From Corallium rubrum (taxonomy: Eukaryota; Cnidaria; Anthozoa; Scleralcyonacea; Coralliidae): a DNA stretch of 64,000 nucleotides. The notes beneath the pieces were generated by a model. That model made no database searches. It saw only the letters and a list, made by a program, of their open reading frames with translations, and had not been told where the DNA came from. The stretch covers positions 11,164,894-11,228,893 of the forward strand of contig OZ036011.1 of assembly GCA_964035015.1 (NCBI GenBank), written 5' to 3'. The first letter of the stretch is position 1; every line of letters begins with the position of its first letter. The translations under genes were made by a program, and so were the position numbers. This document shows, one piece after another, positions 59,601 to 64,000 of the stretch.

Positions 59601-62600
59601 CTTCACTTCACTTCACTTCACTTCACTTCACTTCACTTCACTTCACTTCACTTCACTTCACTTCGCTTCGCTTCGCTTCGCTTCACTTCGCTTCACTTCG
59701 CTTCACTTCGCTTCGCTTCGCTTCACTTCGCTTCACTTCACTTCACTTCCCTCCACGCCACGCCACGCCACGCCACGCCACGCCACGCCACGCCACGCCA
59801 CACCACGCCACCCCACCCCACTTCACTTCACTTCACTTCACTTCACTTCACTTCACTTCACTTCACTTCACTTCACTTCACTTCACTTCACTTCACTTCA
59901 CGTCACTTCACTTCACTTCACTTCACTTCACTTCACTTCACTTCACTTCACGTCACGTCACTTCACTTCACTTCACTTCACTTCACTTCACTTCACTTCA
60001 CTTCACTTCACTTCACTTCACTTCACTTCACTTCACTTTACTTTACTTCACTTCACTTCACGTCACTTCACTTAATTCACTTCTCTAATCTTGTTGTTGC
60101 TTTGTTATATATATATAGATTACAGCGGATCCTCCTGATATCAATATTCTTCCTGAGTACAGCAAAGATCCTAGAGTGGCGTCTAACCTTATTGACGGAG
60201 TCTATTGTACAAGGTGTGTGGTATAGATCACATCTGGCTATATAGGACTATACATTGCAGGAGTATTTTCGGGTTTAGGCTTTTTAGGGAGACACGGGTG
60301 TCTTAAGTTAACTCCCTTCCTCTCACCTTAGCTTCGTGTGACTAGAGTTTAAAAAAGTAGAGTGCTGTGTAGGCAGTGTTTTGGATAGAGCAAAGTGAAA
60401 AGATGGTAAACTGCTAAGAATAGTTTTGATAATGAAATACTGACGTTTCAAGCAGAGTCCTTCATCAGAGTAAAAAGTAGAGTGTTGTGTAGGCAGTGTT
60501 TTGGATAGAGCAAAGTGAAAAGATGGTAAACTGCTAAGACTAGTTTTGATAATGAAATACTGACGTTTCAAGCAGAGTCCTTCATCAGAGTAAAAAGTAG
60601 AGTGTTGTGTAGGCAGTGTTTTGGATAGAGCAAAGTGAAAAGATGGTAAACTGCTAAGATTAGTTTTGATAATGAAATACTGACGTTTCAAGCAGAGTCC
60701 TTCATCAGAGTAAAAACTAGAGTGTTGTGTAGGCAGTGTTTTAGATAGAGCAAAGTGAAAAAATCGTAAACTGCCAAGAATAGTTTTGATAATGAAATAC
60801 TGACGTTTCAAGCAGAGTCCTTCATCAGAGTAAAAAGTAGAGTGTTGTGTAGGCAGTGTTTTAGATAGAGCAAAGTGAAAAAATCGTAAACTGCCAAGAA
60901 TAGTTTTGATAATGAAATACTGACGTTTCAAGCAGAGTCCTTCATCAGAGTAAAAAGTAGAGTGTTGTGTAGGCAGTGTTTTAGATAGAGCAAAGTGAAA
61001 AGATGGTAAACTGCTGAGATTAGTTTTGATAACGAAATACTGACGTTTCAAGCAGAGTCCTTCATCAGAGTAAAAAGTAGAGTGTTGTGTAGGCAGTGTT
61101 TTGGATAGAGCAAAGTGAAAAGATGGTAAACTGCTGAGATTAGTTTTGATAACGAAATACTGACGTTTCAAGCAGAGTCCTTCATCAGAGTAAAAACTAG
61201 AGTGCTGTGTAGGCAGTGTTTTAGATAGAGCAAAGTGAAAAAATCGTGAACTGCCAAGAATAGTTTTGGTAATGAAATACTGACGTTTCAAGCAGAGTCC
61301 TTCATCAGAGTAAAAAGTAGAGTGTTGTGTAGGCAGTGTTTTGGATAGAGCAAAGTGAAAAGATGGTAAACTGCTGAGATTAGTTTTGATAACGAAATAC
61401 TGACGTTTCAAGCAGAGTCCTTCATCAGAGTAAAAACTAGAGTGCTGTGTAGGCAGTGTTTTAGATAGAGCAAAGTGAAAAAATCGTAAACTGCCAAGAA
61501 TAGTTTTGATAATGAAATACTGACGTTTCAAGCAGAGTCCTTCATCAGAGTAAAAAAGTAGAGTTTGTGTAGGCAGTATTTTGGATAGAGCAAAGTGAAA
61601 AGATGGTAAACTGCTGAGAATAGTTTTGACAACGAAATACTGACGTTTCAAGCAGAGTCCTTCATCAGAGTAAAAAGTAGAGTGTTGTGTAGGCAGTGTT
61701 TTGGATAGAGCAAAGTGAAAAGATGGTAAACTGCTGAGATTAGTTTTGATAACGAAATACTGACGTTTCAAGCAGAGTCCTTCATCAGAGTAAAAACTAG
61801 AGTGCTGTGTAGGCAGTGTTTTAGATAGAGCAAAGTGAAAAAATCGTAAACTGCCAAGAATAGTTTTGATAATGAAATACTGACGTTTCAAGCAGAGTCC
61901 TTCATCAGAGTAAAAACTAGAGTGCTGTGTAGGCAGTGTTTTAGATAGAGCAAAGTGAAAAAATCGTAAACTGCCAAGAATAGTTTTGATAATGAAATAC
62001 TGACGTTTCAAGCAGAGTCCTTCATCAGAGTAAAAAGTAGAGTGTTGTGTAGGCAGTGTTTTGGATAGAGCAAAGTGAAAAGATGGTAAACTGCTGAGAT
62101 TAGTTTTGATAACGAAATACTGACGTTTCAAGCAGAGTCCTTCATCAGAGTAAAAACTAGAGTGCTGTGTAGGCAGTGTTTTAGATAGAGCAAAGTGAAA
62201 AAATCGTAAACTGCCAAGAATAGTTTGATAATGAAATACTGACGTTTCAAGCAGAGTCCTTCATCAGAGTAAAAAGTAGAGTGTTGTGTAGGCAGTGTTT
62301 TGGATAGAGCAAAGTGAAAAGATGGTAAACTGCTGAGATTAGTTTTGATAACGAAATACTGACGTTTCAAGCAGAGCCCTTCATCAGAGTAAAAAGTAGA
62401 GTGCTGTGTAGGCAGTGTTTTAGATAGAGCAAAGTGAAAAGATGGTAAACTGCTGAGATTAGTTTTGATAACGAAATACTGACGTTTCAAGCAGAGTCCT
62501 TCATCAGAGTAAAAAGTAGAGTGCTGTGTAGGCAGTGTTTTAGATAGAGCAAAGTGAAAAGATGGTAAACTGCTGAGATTAGTTTTGATAACGAAATACT

Positions 62601-63956
62601 GACGTTTCAAGCAGAGTCCTTCATCAGAGTAAAAAGTAGAGTGCTGTGTAGGCAGTGTTTTAGATAGAGCAAAGTGAAAAGATGGTAAACTGCTGAGATT
62701 AGTTTTGATAACGAAATACTGACGTTTTGAGAAGAGCCCTTCATCAGAGTAAAATTTGGGCCCAGCTCAAAACGTCAGTATTTCATTATCAAAATTAACC
62801 TCGGCAGTTCTGTACCGTTTCACTTCGCTTTATGAGTGGAGTTGTTGGCTTGGAAATTTTACAGTTTACCGTACCCGAGTGATCCAGCGATTCATGTGCC
62901 ACCAAACGAGATTATTTTGATGACCTAACCCAAAAAAAAACTAACCCTAATCAATAACTGTGTTTACCGCTTATTTTATACGCTTACCGACCCACTAACT
63001 TGACACAGTGATGTGACTTGGGTACGGTAAAGTGTAAACTACCCGTTGGCTCCCCTGTGCTCTAAAGGTTTTTTCACTGAGTTCTCTGGTTCTCCTCCCA
63101 GTCTGCTAGCGCTGATTTAGCTTGAGTTTTCCGTTGCTGGATTGTACTGCATGATTTTTTTTTGACTTTTTATTTTGCATTTCTATCAGAGATGACATGC
63201 ACTTGTGGATGGCGCCATTTACACCAGGACAAACTAATTTTATTTATGTCGACTTCAAAGATACTTCAACGCTTGCGATGGTTCGGATATGGGTATGATT
63301 TGGGATGTTTTAAATAAACATAATTTATCAATATGATTATCGTTATAAGTTATATAACAATTTATCAGACGTAGTTTAACCCTACACTGGCTTGAACAGT
63401 TGAACATTTTTGAATAGTATTTTTTTTAAAGTAAGCAGCAGTGTTTTATCAGATTTAAAACACGAGGCGATACCTGAGTGTTTTAGATTTGATAAAACAC
63501 GTACTGCGAATGTTTTAAATGGCTTCAAAAACGACCCATTTGGTAAGTTCATTGGCGTTGTAAGTTTGAAAAATAACGTCTTAGCCGAGAAAATCAAAGC
63601 TAAAGTTTATGTAAATCAGGAGGTTTCTTTATCAGATATAAAACCACGGATATGGTACTGATTTCCGTTGTGTTTTCCTCGTGAATTAGTAATGAGTTTT
63701 TGAAGCTACGTTTAAAATTTTTCATCTAGTTGTGTCTTTTATTTTACGAGAACAATTTATTTTACGACATGTTTCAGGCAATCAGTTTTTGCTGGGTTGG
63801 ACAAAATCTTAGTGTTGCTAACTGTTCACTAATAAGATTAAGTACAAAATATTTTTTTTAGAACTACAATAAATCAAGGATTCATTCATTTCGCGGAGCT
63901 AAAGACATCGAAATTTTTCTTGACGATAATTTGATATTTCGTGGGGAAATGGCGAG
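25259..63956 (+). CDS. KATNIP: Katanin-interacting protein (KIAA0556), 34 exons, 3' end outside window
   Basis: This microtubule- and katanin-associated protein sits at the ciliary base; its human counterpart is a Joubert syndrome gene. It is recognised from [18 protein letters not shown] and [14 protein letters not shown] near the N-terminus and from DUF4457-type segments farther on. All 34 exons join in phase, 3344 nt (about 1115 codons); human KATNIP has about 1618 residues, so about 500 lie beyond the edge. The first coding exon is tiny (25259-25265, ATG GAA A) and was chosen because only it fits the phase of exon 2 (27455-27519). Introns reach 6.9 kb (44621-51503) and are full of transposons and satellites. 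The exon blocks are listed separately. The last exon ends at 63956 with a GTCAGT donor. Confidence 0.92.
25359..25445. repeat. (TA)n microsatellite
   Basis: About 43 TA units lie in KATNIP intron 1. A second (TA)n run sits at 26083-26146 and a short one at 26156-26175. Between them, 25640-26030 looks like a SINE-type repeat (possible pol III box TTAGCGTGGTGGTAGCC), with low certainty. Confidence 0.95.
26576..27333. mobile_element. hAT-like non-autonomous element in KATNIP intron 1
   Basis: The ends CAGAGCTTGAAATAA and TTATTTCAGGCTCTG are inverted repeats. The word TGGGTTAT occurs at both borders (26568-26575, 27332-27339), consistent with an 8-bp duplication overlapping the right end by two bases. 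The interior repeats CCGACCAAATTT-like words. A degenerate hammerhead-like block sits near 26905-26945. Confidence 0.6.
27747..28876. repeat. Imperfect ATGATCA/ATGATG repeat array in KATNIP intron 3
   Basis: About 1.1 kb consists only of GATGAT, GATCAATGAT, GATTATGATCAATAATGAT and close variants, with higher-order blocks (27780-28050 resembles 28210-28460). Confidence 0.95.
29910..30295. repeat. MITE with telomere-like core
   Basis: TCCTACCTGGAATTACCAAT and ATTGGTAATTCTAGGTAGGA are inverted ends. The interior (about 29985-30115) is degenerate CCCTAA-type sequence (AACCCTAACCCAAACC, AACCCTAACCCTAACCC). Confidence 0.6.
30517..30789 (+). CDS. THAP zinc-finger domain ORF of the transposon
   Basis: The 90-residue frame starts [15 protein letters not shown] and contains the C2CH pattern (the Cys of GTCKND, a later CSLH pair) with [19 protein letters not shown] between. 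It ends with the DPIPA motif typical of THAP domains. THAP domains bind transposon ends. It stops right after the domain, so it is either a first exon or an isolated remnant. Confidence 0.75.
   Translation: MVVTKRYAWGTCKNDSRYPGRMVNNCNADLISFIHFPGSKRRGEKRKRWIDACRRGDSFVCSKDSFICSLHFVDENGPTVRDPIPATASK
31268..31606. repeat. Three tandem copies of a 112-bp hairpin unit
   Basis: Each unit starts GGGAGATAGTTTATAACTC, carries CATTCCTGTCCGA at one end and TCGGACAGGAAAGAG at the other, and has an inner hairpin (TCTGGCGTTAGCCAGA). Units start at about 31270, 31382 and 31494 and are nearly identical. Confidence 0.85.
31635..32321 (+). pseudogene. Decayed transposase (helix-turn-helix part)
   Basis: Pieces in different frames read [20 protein letters not shown], then [21 protein letters not shown] and ENLQAIID. 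They resemble the Tnp helix-turn-helix that precedes DDE_Tnp_4 domains in THAP transposons. The DDE domain itself is absent. The resemblance was judged by eye. Confidence 0.5.
32841..33112 (-). pseudogene. Inverted second copy of the THAP ORF, frameshifted
   Basis: It is nearly identical to the THAP ORF at 30517-30789, but one A is missing shortly after the ATG (33110-33112), so the original start is out of frame. The frame resumes at [12 protein letters not shown]. Confidence 0.75.
33560..33850. repeat. Fold-back element in KATNIP intron 7
   Basis: GTGTTTTACCAGGGGTTGCA at about 33608 is inverted at about 33793-33812 (GTAACCCCTGGTAAAACAC). The interior repeats ACTCGAGAACAA and CCTCGTGATTTTCAT words. 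Confidence 0.6.
33899..44620 (+). CDS. KATNIP: KATNIP exons 8-15 (acidic central region)
   Basis: Exons: 33899-33957, 34380-34469, 35165-35227, 37307-37622, 38326-38359, 38475-38558, 42887-42972, 44501-44620. The protein is acidic and low in conservation ([30 protein letters not shown]), then [10 protein letters not shown] and RPLSATR...[15 protein letters not shown]. The donor after 37622 (phase 1) and the 34-nt exon 38326-38359 are inferred from phase continuity. Simple read-through from 37622 would end at a TGA near 37691. Confidence 0.7.
34115..34275. repeat. Solo diverged copy of the 120-bp hammerhead repeat family
   Basis: AGAATAGTTTTGATAACGAA and, inverted, AGAGTGTTGCGTAGTCAGTG are the same words as in the 60356-62755 array. 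The hammerhead core is degenerate here (the CTGATGA box is lost, GAAAC is kept). Confidence 0.6.
34622..34987. repeat. Minisatellite of ten 36-bp units with YY1-like and CRE-like sites
   Basis: Each unit contains GCCGCCATCTTG (reverse complement CAAGATGGCGGC, a YY1 core; ATATTG in the first unit), followed by TTGATGACGTCACCTCATGG or a close variant. Four units have the full CRE palindrome TGACGTCA; the others have TGACGTAA or TTACGTCA. It lies in KATNIP intron 9. Confidence 0.9.
35570..36840. repeat. Tandem segmental duplication of about 470 bp, first copy interrupted by a transposon
   Basis: Copy 1 (35570-36365) and copy 2 (36366-36840) share long stretches (CTCCAGACGAGACTCG, TTTGCCGCTTCACT, GTGTCTATAAGCTTCAAACA). 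Both contain a tRNA-like SINE head (GAGTTCCAGT, TCAATGGTTAGAGCG). Copy 1 is split by the element at 35849-36173. The short conserved exon at 35165-35227 precedes it. Confidence 0.75.
35849..36173. mobile_element. Deletion derivative of the THAP transposon
   Basis: The ends TTTCAGCTTGCTTTTGAAAT and ATTTCAAAAGCAAGCTGAAA match the element at 29638-33345. Copy 2 of the surrounding duplication shows the empty site (CCATTTAAAGGTCG), so the insertion duplicated AAAG (35845-35848 and 36174-36177). Confidence 0.75.
36890..37205 (+). repeat. tRNA-derived SINE split by a MITE
   Basis: The pol III A box (TCTCAATGGTGAGAGCG) and B box (GGGTTCGAGTCCCG) are separated by a 207-bp element at 36954-37160 with ends AGCCTGGTACCCTGGC/GCCAGGGTACCAGGCT. 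The flanks ACTCGGAAGAT and ACTCAGAAGGT look like its target duplication. Without the insert the tRNA-like head would be normal length. I do not think it is a functional tRNA. Confidence 0.7.
37700..38215. repeat. (GGAA)n-(GGGA)n-(GGTA)n-(GGAA)n-(GGGA)n composite microsatellite
   Basis: Symmetric blocks flank a (GGTA)n core at about 37929-38083. The tract fills most of the intron between 37622 and 38326. On the minus strand the same tract reads as (CCTT)/(CCCT). Confidence 0.95.
38605..38746 (-). repeat. tRNA-derived SINE tail, interrupted by a MITE
   Basis: On the minus strand it carries the B box (GGGTTCGAGTCCCGCTTAGA) followed by a tail with GTTAGTAATACTCAGG-type words. The same tail occurs in the SINE at 42593-42840. 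Confidence 0.6.
38747..38902. mobile_element. 156-bp MITE, copy 1
   Basis: The ends ACAATCTTGGACAAAAGTAG and TTTTGTCCAAGATTGT are inverted repeats that extend about 37 bp (TGTAACACTCAGCCCCC and its inverse). It is nearly identical to the copy at 42436-42592, so transposition was recent. Confidence 0.85.
39223..40150 (+). pseudogene. Tc1/mariner-like transposase with one internal stop and a lost C-terminus
   Basis: The N-terminus has paired helix-turn-helix sequence ([20 protein letters not shown], then [20 protein letters not shown]). The catalytic half has [23 protein letters not shown] and [15 protein letters not shown], giving DDE spacing with 34 residues between the second Asp and the Glu. 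One in-frame TGA at 39544-39546 interrupts it (the frame continues unchanged after it). The reading frame runs into unrelated fold-back sequence (CTACCAACGGTCTACC and inverse, 40165-40285) after KNKLNTD. It lies in KATNIP intron 13. Confidence 0.85.
40744..41592 (+). repeat. (GAA)n triplet tract, about 283 uninterrupted units
   Basis: The tract is 849 bp of GAA without a visible interruption, in KATNIP intron 13. In reading frames it would encode poly-Glu, poly-Lys or poly-Arg (poly-Ser or poly-Leu on the other strand), none credible as a protein by itself. Long GAA/TTC tracts form triplex and R-loop structures. Confidence 0.98.
41593..42061 (+). pseudogene. SF3-helicase-like C-terminal fragment fused to the GAA tract
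   Basis: About 155 residues read [20 protein letters not shown] (Walker B-like), then [26 protein letters not shown] (motif C-like) and [12 protein letters not shown]. This is the order of a superfamily 3 helicase of replication initiators. The segment just before, [14 protein letters not shown], looks like a Walker A loop that has lost its Lys. The upstream half is replaced by the GAA tract. Related fragments are scattered in invertebrate genomes, perhaps from ssDNA elements or viruses; the source here is unresolved. AATAAA follows at about 42089. Confidence 0.55.
42436..42592. mobile_element. 157-bp MITE, copy 2
   Basis: This is the second copy of the element at 38747-38902, in the same orientation. 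Both copies abut tRNA-derived SINE sequence at nearly the same point of the SINE, which suggests insertion before SINE spread or a target preference. Confidence 0.85.
42593..42840 (-). repeat. tRNA-derived SINE with nested fold-back
   Basis: The A-box end (minus strand TGGCTCAATGGTTAGAGCGT) lies at about 42593-42620, and B-box-like GGGTTCGAGTCCCGC lies on the plus strand at about 42748. Between them is a hairpin element with arms ACTGTGCCCAGTCCTCCAGG / CTAGAGGACTGGGCACAGT. The tail has ACACAGCTTGTACAGCAAAC. Confidence 0.55.
43030..43200. repeat. MITE in KATNIP intron 14
   Basis: GCTTTGCTTTTGACGGAAAT at the left and ATTCCCGTCAAAAGCAAC at the right are inverted ends, continuing inward with GTTCGAAGTTCATTCCGAA and its inverse. 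Confidence 0.65.
43371..44108. repeat. (ATTCA)n pentanucleotide satellite, two blocks
   Basis: Blocks at 43371-43716 and 43963-44108 consist of ATTCA units with GTTCA variants. The 250 bp between them are unique and contain no recognised gene. Confidence 0.95.
44225..44362. repeat. Fold-back with degenerate hammerhead-like sequence
   Basis: AAATTATTGAACGTTAG and its inverse bracket the segment. Inside, CGAAACGTTAG blocks resemble the 3' half of the hammerhead core, but the CTGATGA box is CTGACAA on the minus strand, so it should be inactive. Confidence 0.5.
44632..45537. repeat. CCATA/CTATA pentanucleotide satellite, left part
   Basis: After (CCGTA)n and (CCATA)n runs, higher-order units of about 105-150 bp appear. 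Each carries the landmark ACATATTGTACCACAAGGTA and CACACCTTACCAATGAAT. The hAT element at 45538 interrupts the array, which continues at 49478. Confidence 0.95.
45794..47563 (-). CDS. hAT transposase, DUF4371/C-terminal part
   Basis: The frame encodes 589 residues starting [20 protein letters not shown]. It has the DUF4371-type core ([56 protein letters not shown]) and a hAT C-terminal dimerisation region ([20 protein letters not shown]). It resembles transposase-derived ZMYM1-like proteins. It overlaps the upstream zinc-finger frame by 10 nt in the -1 frame, so it is separated from the finger by a frameshift or translated by an unusual route. Confidence 0.88.
   Translation of the reverse strand: MLLKQLSSIRYLARQAQSLQGKTDIESNLHQLLKLRAEDVPGLLEWIDNGRYLSHDIINELINMMGNAVLRSIVADLRKESQLFSLIADESRDISNKEQLTCVLRWVSTTDLSVHEDFLGMYELEKTDAETITTSLKDILLRCNLTIDDCRWQTYDGAANMAGSRSGVAARISSENPRALYIHCGNHSLDLALHDCVKESEIISDTLKVVQDLAVFIRSSPTRMAQYQHIAKEINDNGTQVENPHLLCPTRRTVRTKAISAVLHNYEALYSTLLSIAKESSKSTVRDTASGMASQLKKFSTYFGLSFAQNILSVCEQVASTLQKPSITAQTTVTCVNSLKTNLQRQRDDFHLFYDQVVTSSKAINFVDDPKLLRPKQVPRRFQHGDGEQHHFQSAKEFHRAQCVEAIDACMAALQERFDQEIYSVLMNIETVLINAANGRTFELNDAVKRLYEDDLDFDQLKAELKLLEGIISQRLPEVKTVTSIDTITSIFSTEETDSSQIVMAMSNVVRLLQIYLLAPMSERSLWRTIFSSQRLVKTYLRSTMTAARYNNLIVMHVNKARTDELDLSLIAKDFVLKNERRVRFFGKF
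47554..48363 (-). CDS. hAT transposase, N-terminal TTF-type zinc-finger part
   Basis: The 269-residue frame starts [20 protein letters not shown], passes a Ser/Pro/Thr-rich linker, and ends in a TTF-type finger region ([45 protein letters not shown]). It stops at TAA (47554-47556) directly where the DUF4371 frame begins. In related elements both parts belong to one protein. Confidence 0.82.
   Translation of the reverse strand: MPRAARRKREKEKELVETAKRMRKLTSFFSSAPTKDVVEPDIDSGSNSTLPSTTETPPTCLSHHSDSESNFSDPGPGASSDIPVAPPTEPSTPRASDNLASLPSSTTTVPFVGPMPIESTDCSLGLECQRLCCTDRKPYRPTQEEIKRTSTKQTTKGGSSNVRTCPSSIFLKYAWVTYCVTKGTIACYFCKRAMRQDLITFSHNGEKAFLLGEFSDWKKCQEKLKKHSQSKFHAEATEKVLLFDDSRSDIGAKLVGEFKKPRKLEDECC
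49478..51447. repeat. CCATA/CTATA pentanucleotide satellite, right part
   Basis: This continues the array at 44632-45537. Long blocks recur almost verbatim (for example 49660-49860, 50265-50465 and 50640-50840), a higher-order repeat of about 375-600 bp made of pentamers plus the TTACCAATGAAT landmark. It fills KATNIP intron 15. Confidence 0.95.
51504..54354 (+). CDS. KATNIP: KATNIP exons 16-23 (first DUF4457 region)
   Basis: Exons: 51504-51565, 51736-51842, 51919-52072, 52202-52300, 52409-52525, 53704-53847, 54082-54156, 54271-54354. A Ser/Pro linker leads into the first DUF4457-type repeat: [47 protein letters not shown] and [12 protein letters not shown]. The IWNYNK...GAKD pattern recurs in the second copy. 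Confidence 0.9.
52812..53495. mobile_element. TTAA-flanked fold-back element (piggyBac-like MITE)
   Basis: Arms of about 310 bp are inverted copies, beginning TTAAGGTGGATCCATACAGT and ending with the inverse GTGTGGAGCCACCTTAA. TTAA at both borders fits piggyBac-type target use. No transposase. It lies in KATNIP intron 20. Confidence 0.8.
53324..53337. promoter_or_regulatory. RFX X-box inside the TTAA fold-back
   Basis: GTTGCCATAGCAAC matches the X-box consensus exactly. The other arm carries a 13/14 match (GTCGCTATGGCAAC, 52969-52982). Confidence 0.5.
54367..54885. repeat. CCATA/CCACA pentanucleotide satellite
   Basis: AGCATAGCGT units lead into CCATA and CCACA runs. It starts 13 bp after exon 23 and ends about 28 bp before exon 24. 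Confidence 0.95.
54913..58863 (+). CDS. KATNIP: KATNIP exons 24-30 (linker between DUF4457 copies)
   Basis: Exons: 54913-55052, 55157-55228, 56382-56444, 56579-56655, 57041-57257, 57966-58099, 58803-58863. The linker is rich in Ser, Arg and acidic residues ([13 protein letters not shown]), with [10 protein letters not shown] as a recognisable conserved patch and a predicted helix around [14 protein letters not shown]. Confidence 0.85.
55240..56265. mobile_element. MITE swollen by a 28-bp minisatellite
   Basis: The termini CCCGTTTACACGATGCCG and CGGCATTGTGTGAACGGG are inverted repeats. About 23 copies of a GAAACCGTAATGCTAACC, GTAACGATAT/GATTT unit fill 55330-56010. The unit core matches the subterminal TIR words (GTAACGAAAT, ACCGTAATG), so the array grew from transposon end sequence. 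Confidence 0.8.
57375..57866. repeat. Hexanucleotide (CTAACT/CTAATT)n array plus 72-bp duplication
   Basis: 57375-57705 is built of TCTAAT, TCTAAC and CCTAAC hexamers, a telomere-like but non-canonical pattern. It is followed by two tandem copies of a unit with ACAAAAGTCCTTAGAC, ATGCGAAAATCG and GTGTCTCAACAATTTTGTCC (57715-57866). Confidence 0.85.
58125..58740. repeat. (ACC)n-type repeat
   Basis: CCACCACTA, CCACCACCA and TACCACCAC units run through KATNIP intron 29. Confidence 0.95.
58953..63956 (+). CDS. KATNIP: KATNIP exons 31-34 (second DUF4457 region, incomplete)
   Basis: Exons: 58953-59100, 60119-60213, 63190-63292, 63862-63956. They encode [50 protein letters not shown], then [20 protein letters not shown] and [15 protein letters not shown]. 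The introns hold the CTTCA satellite and the hammerhead array. The domain continues past the window. Confidence 0.92.
59129..60078. repeat. (CTTCA)n pentanucleotide satellite with block variants
   Basis: CTTCA units with blocks of CTCCA, CGTCA, CTTCG, CGCCA and CCCCA. The variant set matches the satellite at 4660-5395. It fills KATNIP intron 31, with the next acceptor only about 40 bp after its end. Confidence 0.95.
60356..62755 (-). repeat. 20-copy tandem array of a 120-bp hammerhead ribozyme repeat (retrozyme-like)
   Basis: Units repeat with 120-bp period (occasional 1-bp indels). Constant words include AGAGTGTTGTGTAGGCAGTG, GATAGAGCAAAGTGAAAA and TAGTTTTGATAATGAAATAC. Two sequence variants alternate (GATGGTAAACTGCTGAGAT and ATCGTAAACTGCCAAGAA). 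On the minus strand nearly every unit has a type I hammerhead layout. The array ends with a diverged inverted half-unit (62757-62840). It sits in KATNIP intron 32, antisense to the gene. Because 120 is a multiple of 3 the minus strand stays open for 602 codons, which I take as a by-product. Confidence 0.92.
60661..60720 (-). ncRNA. Representative hammerhead ribozyme of the 120-bp array
   Basis: On the minus strand: outer helix I TAGTTTT, inner helix I TACT, CTGATGA, short helix II region (AGGACTCTGCTT), GAAA, CGTC, inner helix I AGTA, an internal loop, and outer helix I AAAACTA. A-CG-T forms a palindromic two-pair helix III and cleavage would follow GTC. The other units have the same core about every 120 bp. 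The last unit (near 62725) has lost the G of GAAA. Confidence 0.8.
63408..63530. repeat. Small fold-back in the last KATNIP intron
   Basis: GTGTTTTATCAGATTTAAAA and its near-inverse TTTTAGATTTGATAAAACAC form a hairpin. The remaining intron sequence (62841-63189 and 63531-63861) shows nothing I can name. Confidence 0.5.
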
Positions 63957-64000
63957 GTCAGTGGGCGATGAAATCTCACAACATTCATCTACGTTTTGTA

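Noticed and set aside
60323-62610. Long minus-strand open frames with a 40-residue repeat (LKRQYF...DEGLC)
   Set aside because: The 120-bp repeat period is a multiple of three, so the frame stays open by arithmetic. The conserved words are those of the ribozyme core, and frame-breaking indels occur between units.
63410-63661. 83-codon plus-strand frame in the last intron
   Set aside because: Its first half is a hairpin repeat, it matches no part of KATNIP, and it lies between two well-supported exons.

Overview
This window looks like nuclear DNA of a marine invertebrate animal, most likely a cnidarian. That placement is an inference from ciliary genes with animal-type introns, intronless Argonaute genes with Q/P-rich tails, and transposons and hammerhead-bearing repeats of kinds known from cnidarians; it was not tested by a search. 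Coding density is low and the introns are loaded with transposons, fold-back elements and very long simple repeats.

Four host genes can be supported. (1) 6014-13371 (+): DNAI2, an outer-arm axonemal dynein intermediate chain. I resolved 14 phase-compatible exons giving 611 residues, against about 605 in the human protein. (2) 16776-20165 (-) and (3) 20720-24106 (+): two intronless Argonaute genes arranged head to head, with all catalytic residues. Their PIWI halves are almost identical, but their MID domains and C-terminal tails have diverged. (4) 25259 to beyond the right edge (+): KATNIP (KIAA0556), a katanin-interacting ciliary basal-body protein. I resolved 34 exons (about 1115 codons) in consistent phase; the 3' part lies outside the window. 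The Argonaute pair therefore sits between two ciliary genes. A perfect RFX X-box lies about 540 bp upstream of the DNAI2 start codon.

The rest is mobile and repetitive DNA. Left flank: fold-back elements, an element built of AACAA/TTGTT palindromes, a Penelope-like element (PLE) relic, and a pentanucleotide satellite. DNAI2 introns: several MITEs, (CCTT)n, (TTTG)n, a second PLE copy with a broken GIY-YIG endonuclease ORF, and a minisatellite. DNAI2-AGO gap: a hAT MITE, a 780-bp palindrome, and a LINE fragment with its target-site duplication. KATNIP introns: a THAP-type DNA transposon remnant, a minisatellite of YY1-like plus CRE-like sites, tRNA-derived SINEs, a Tc1-like transposase, about 283 uninterrupted GAA triplets joined to an SF3-helicase-like fragment, a near-complete 3.94-kb hAT transposon with exact TSD, a TTAA fold-back carrying an RFX X-box, several pentanucleotide satellites, and a 20-copy 120-bp tandem array.

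The most notable non-protein signal is hammerhead ribozyme architecture in two settings. It occurs in the inverted terminal repeats of both PLE copies, and in nearly every unit of the 120-bp array at 60356-62755 on the minus strand. The array resembles the retrozymes described from metazoans.
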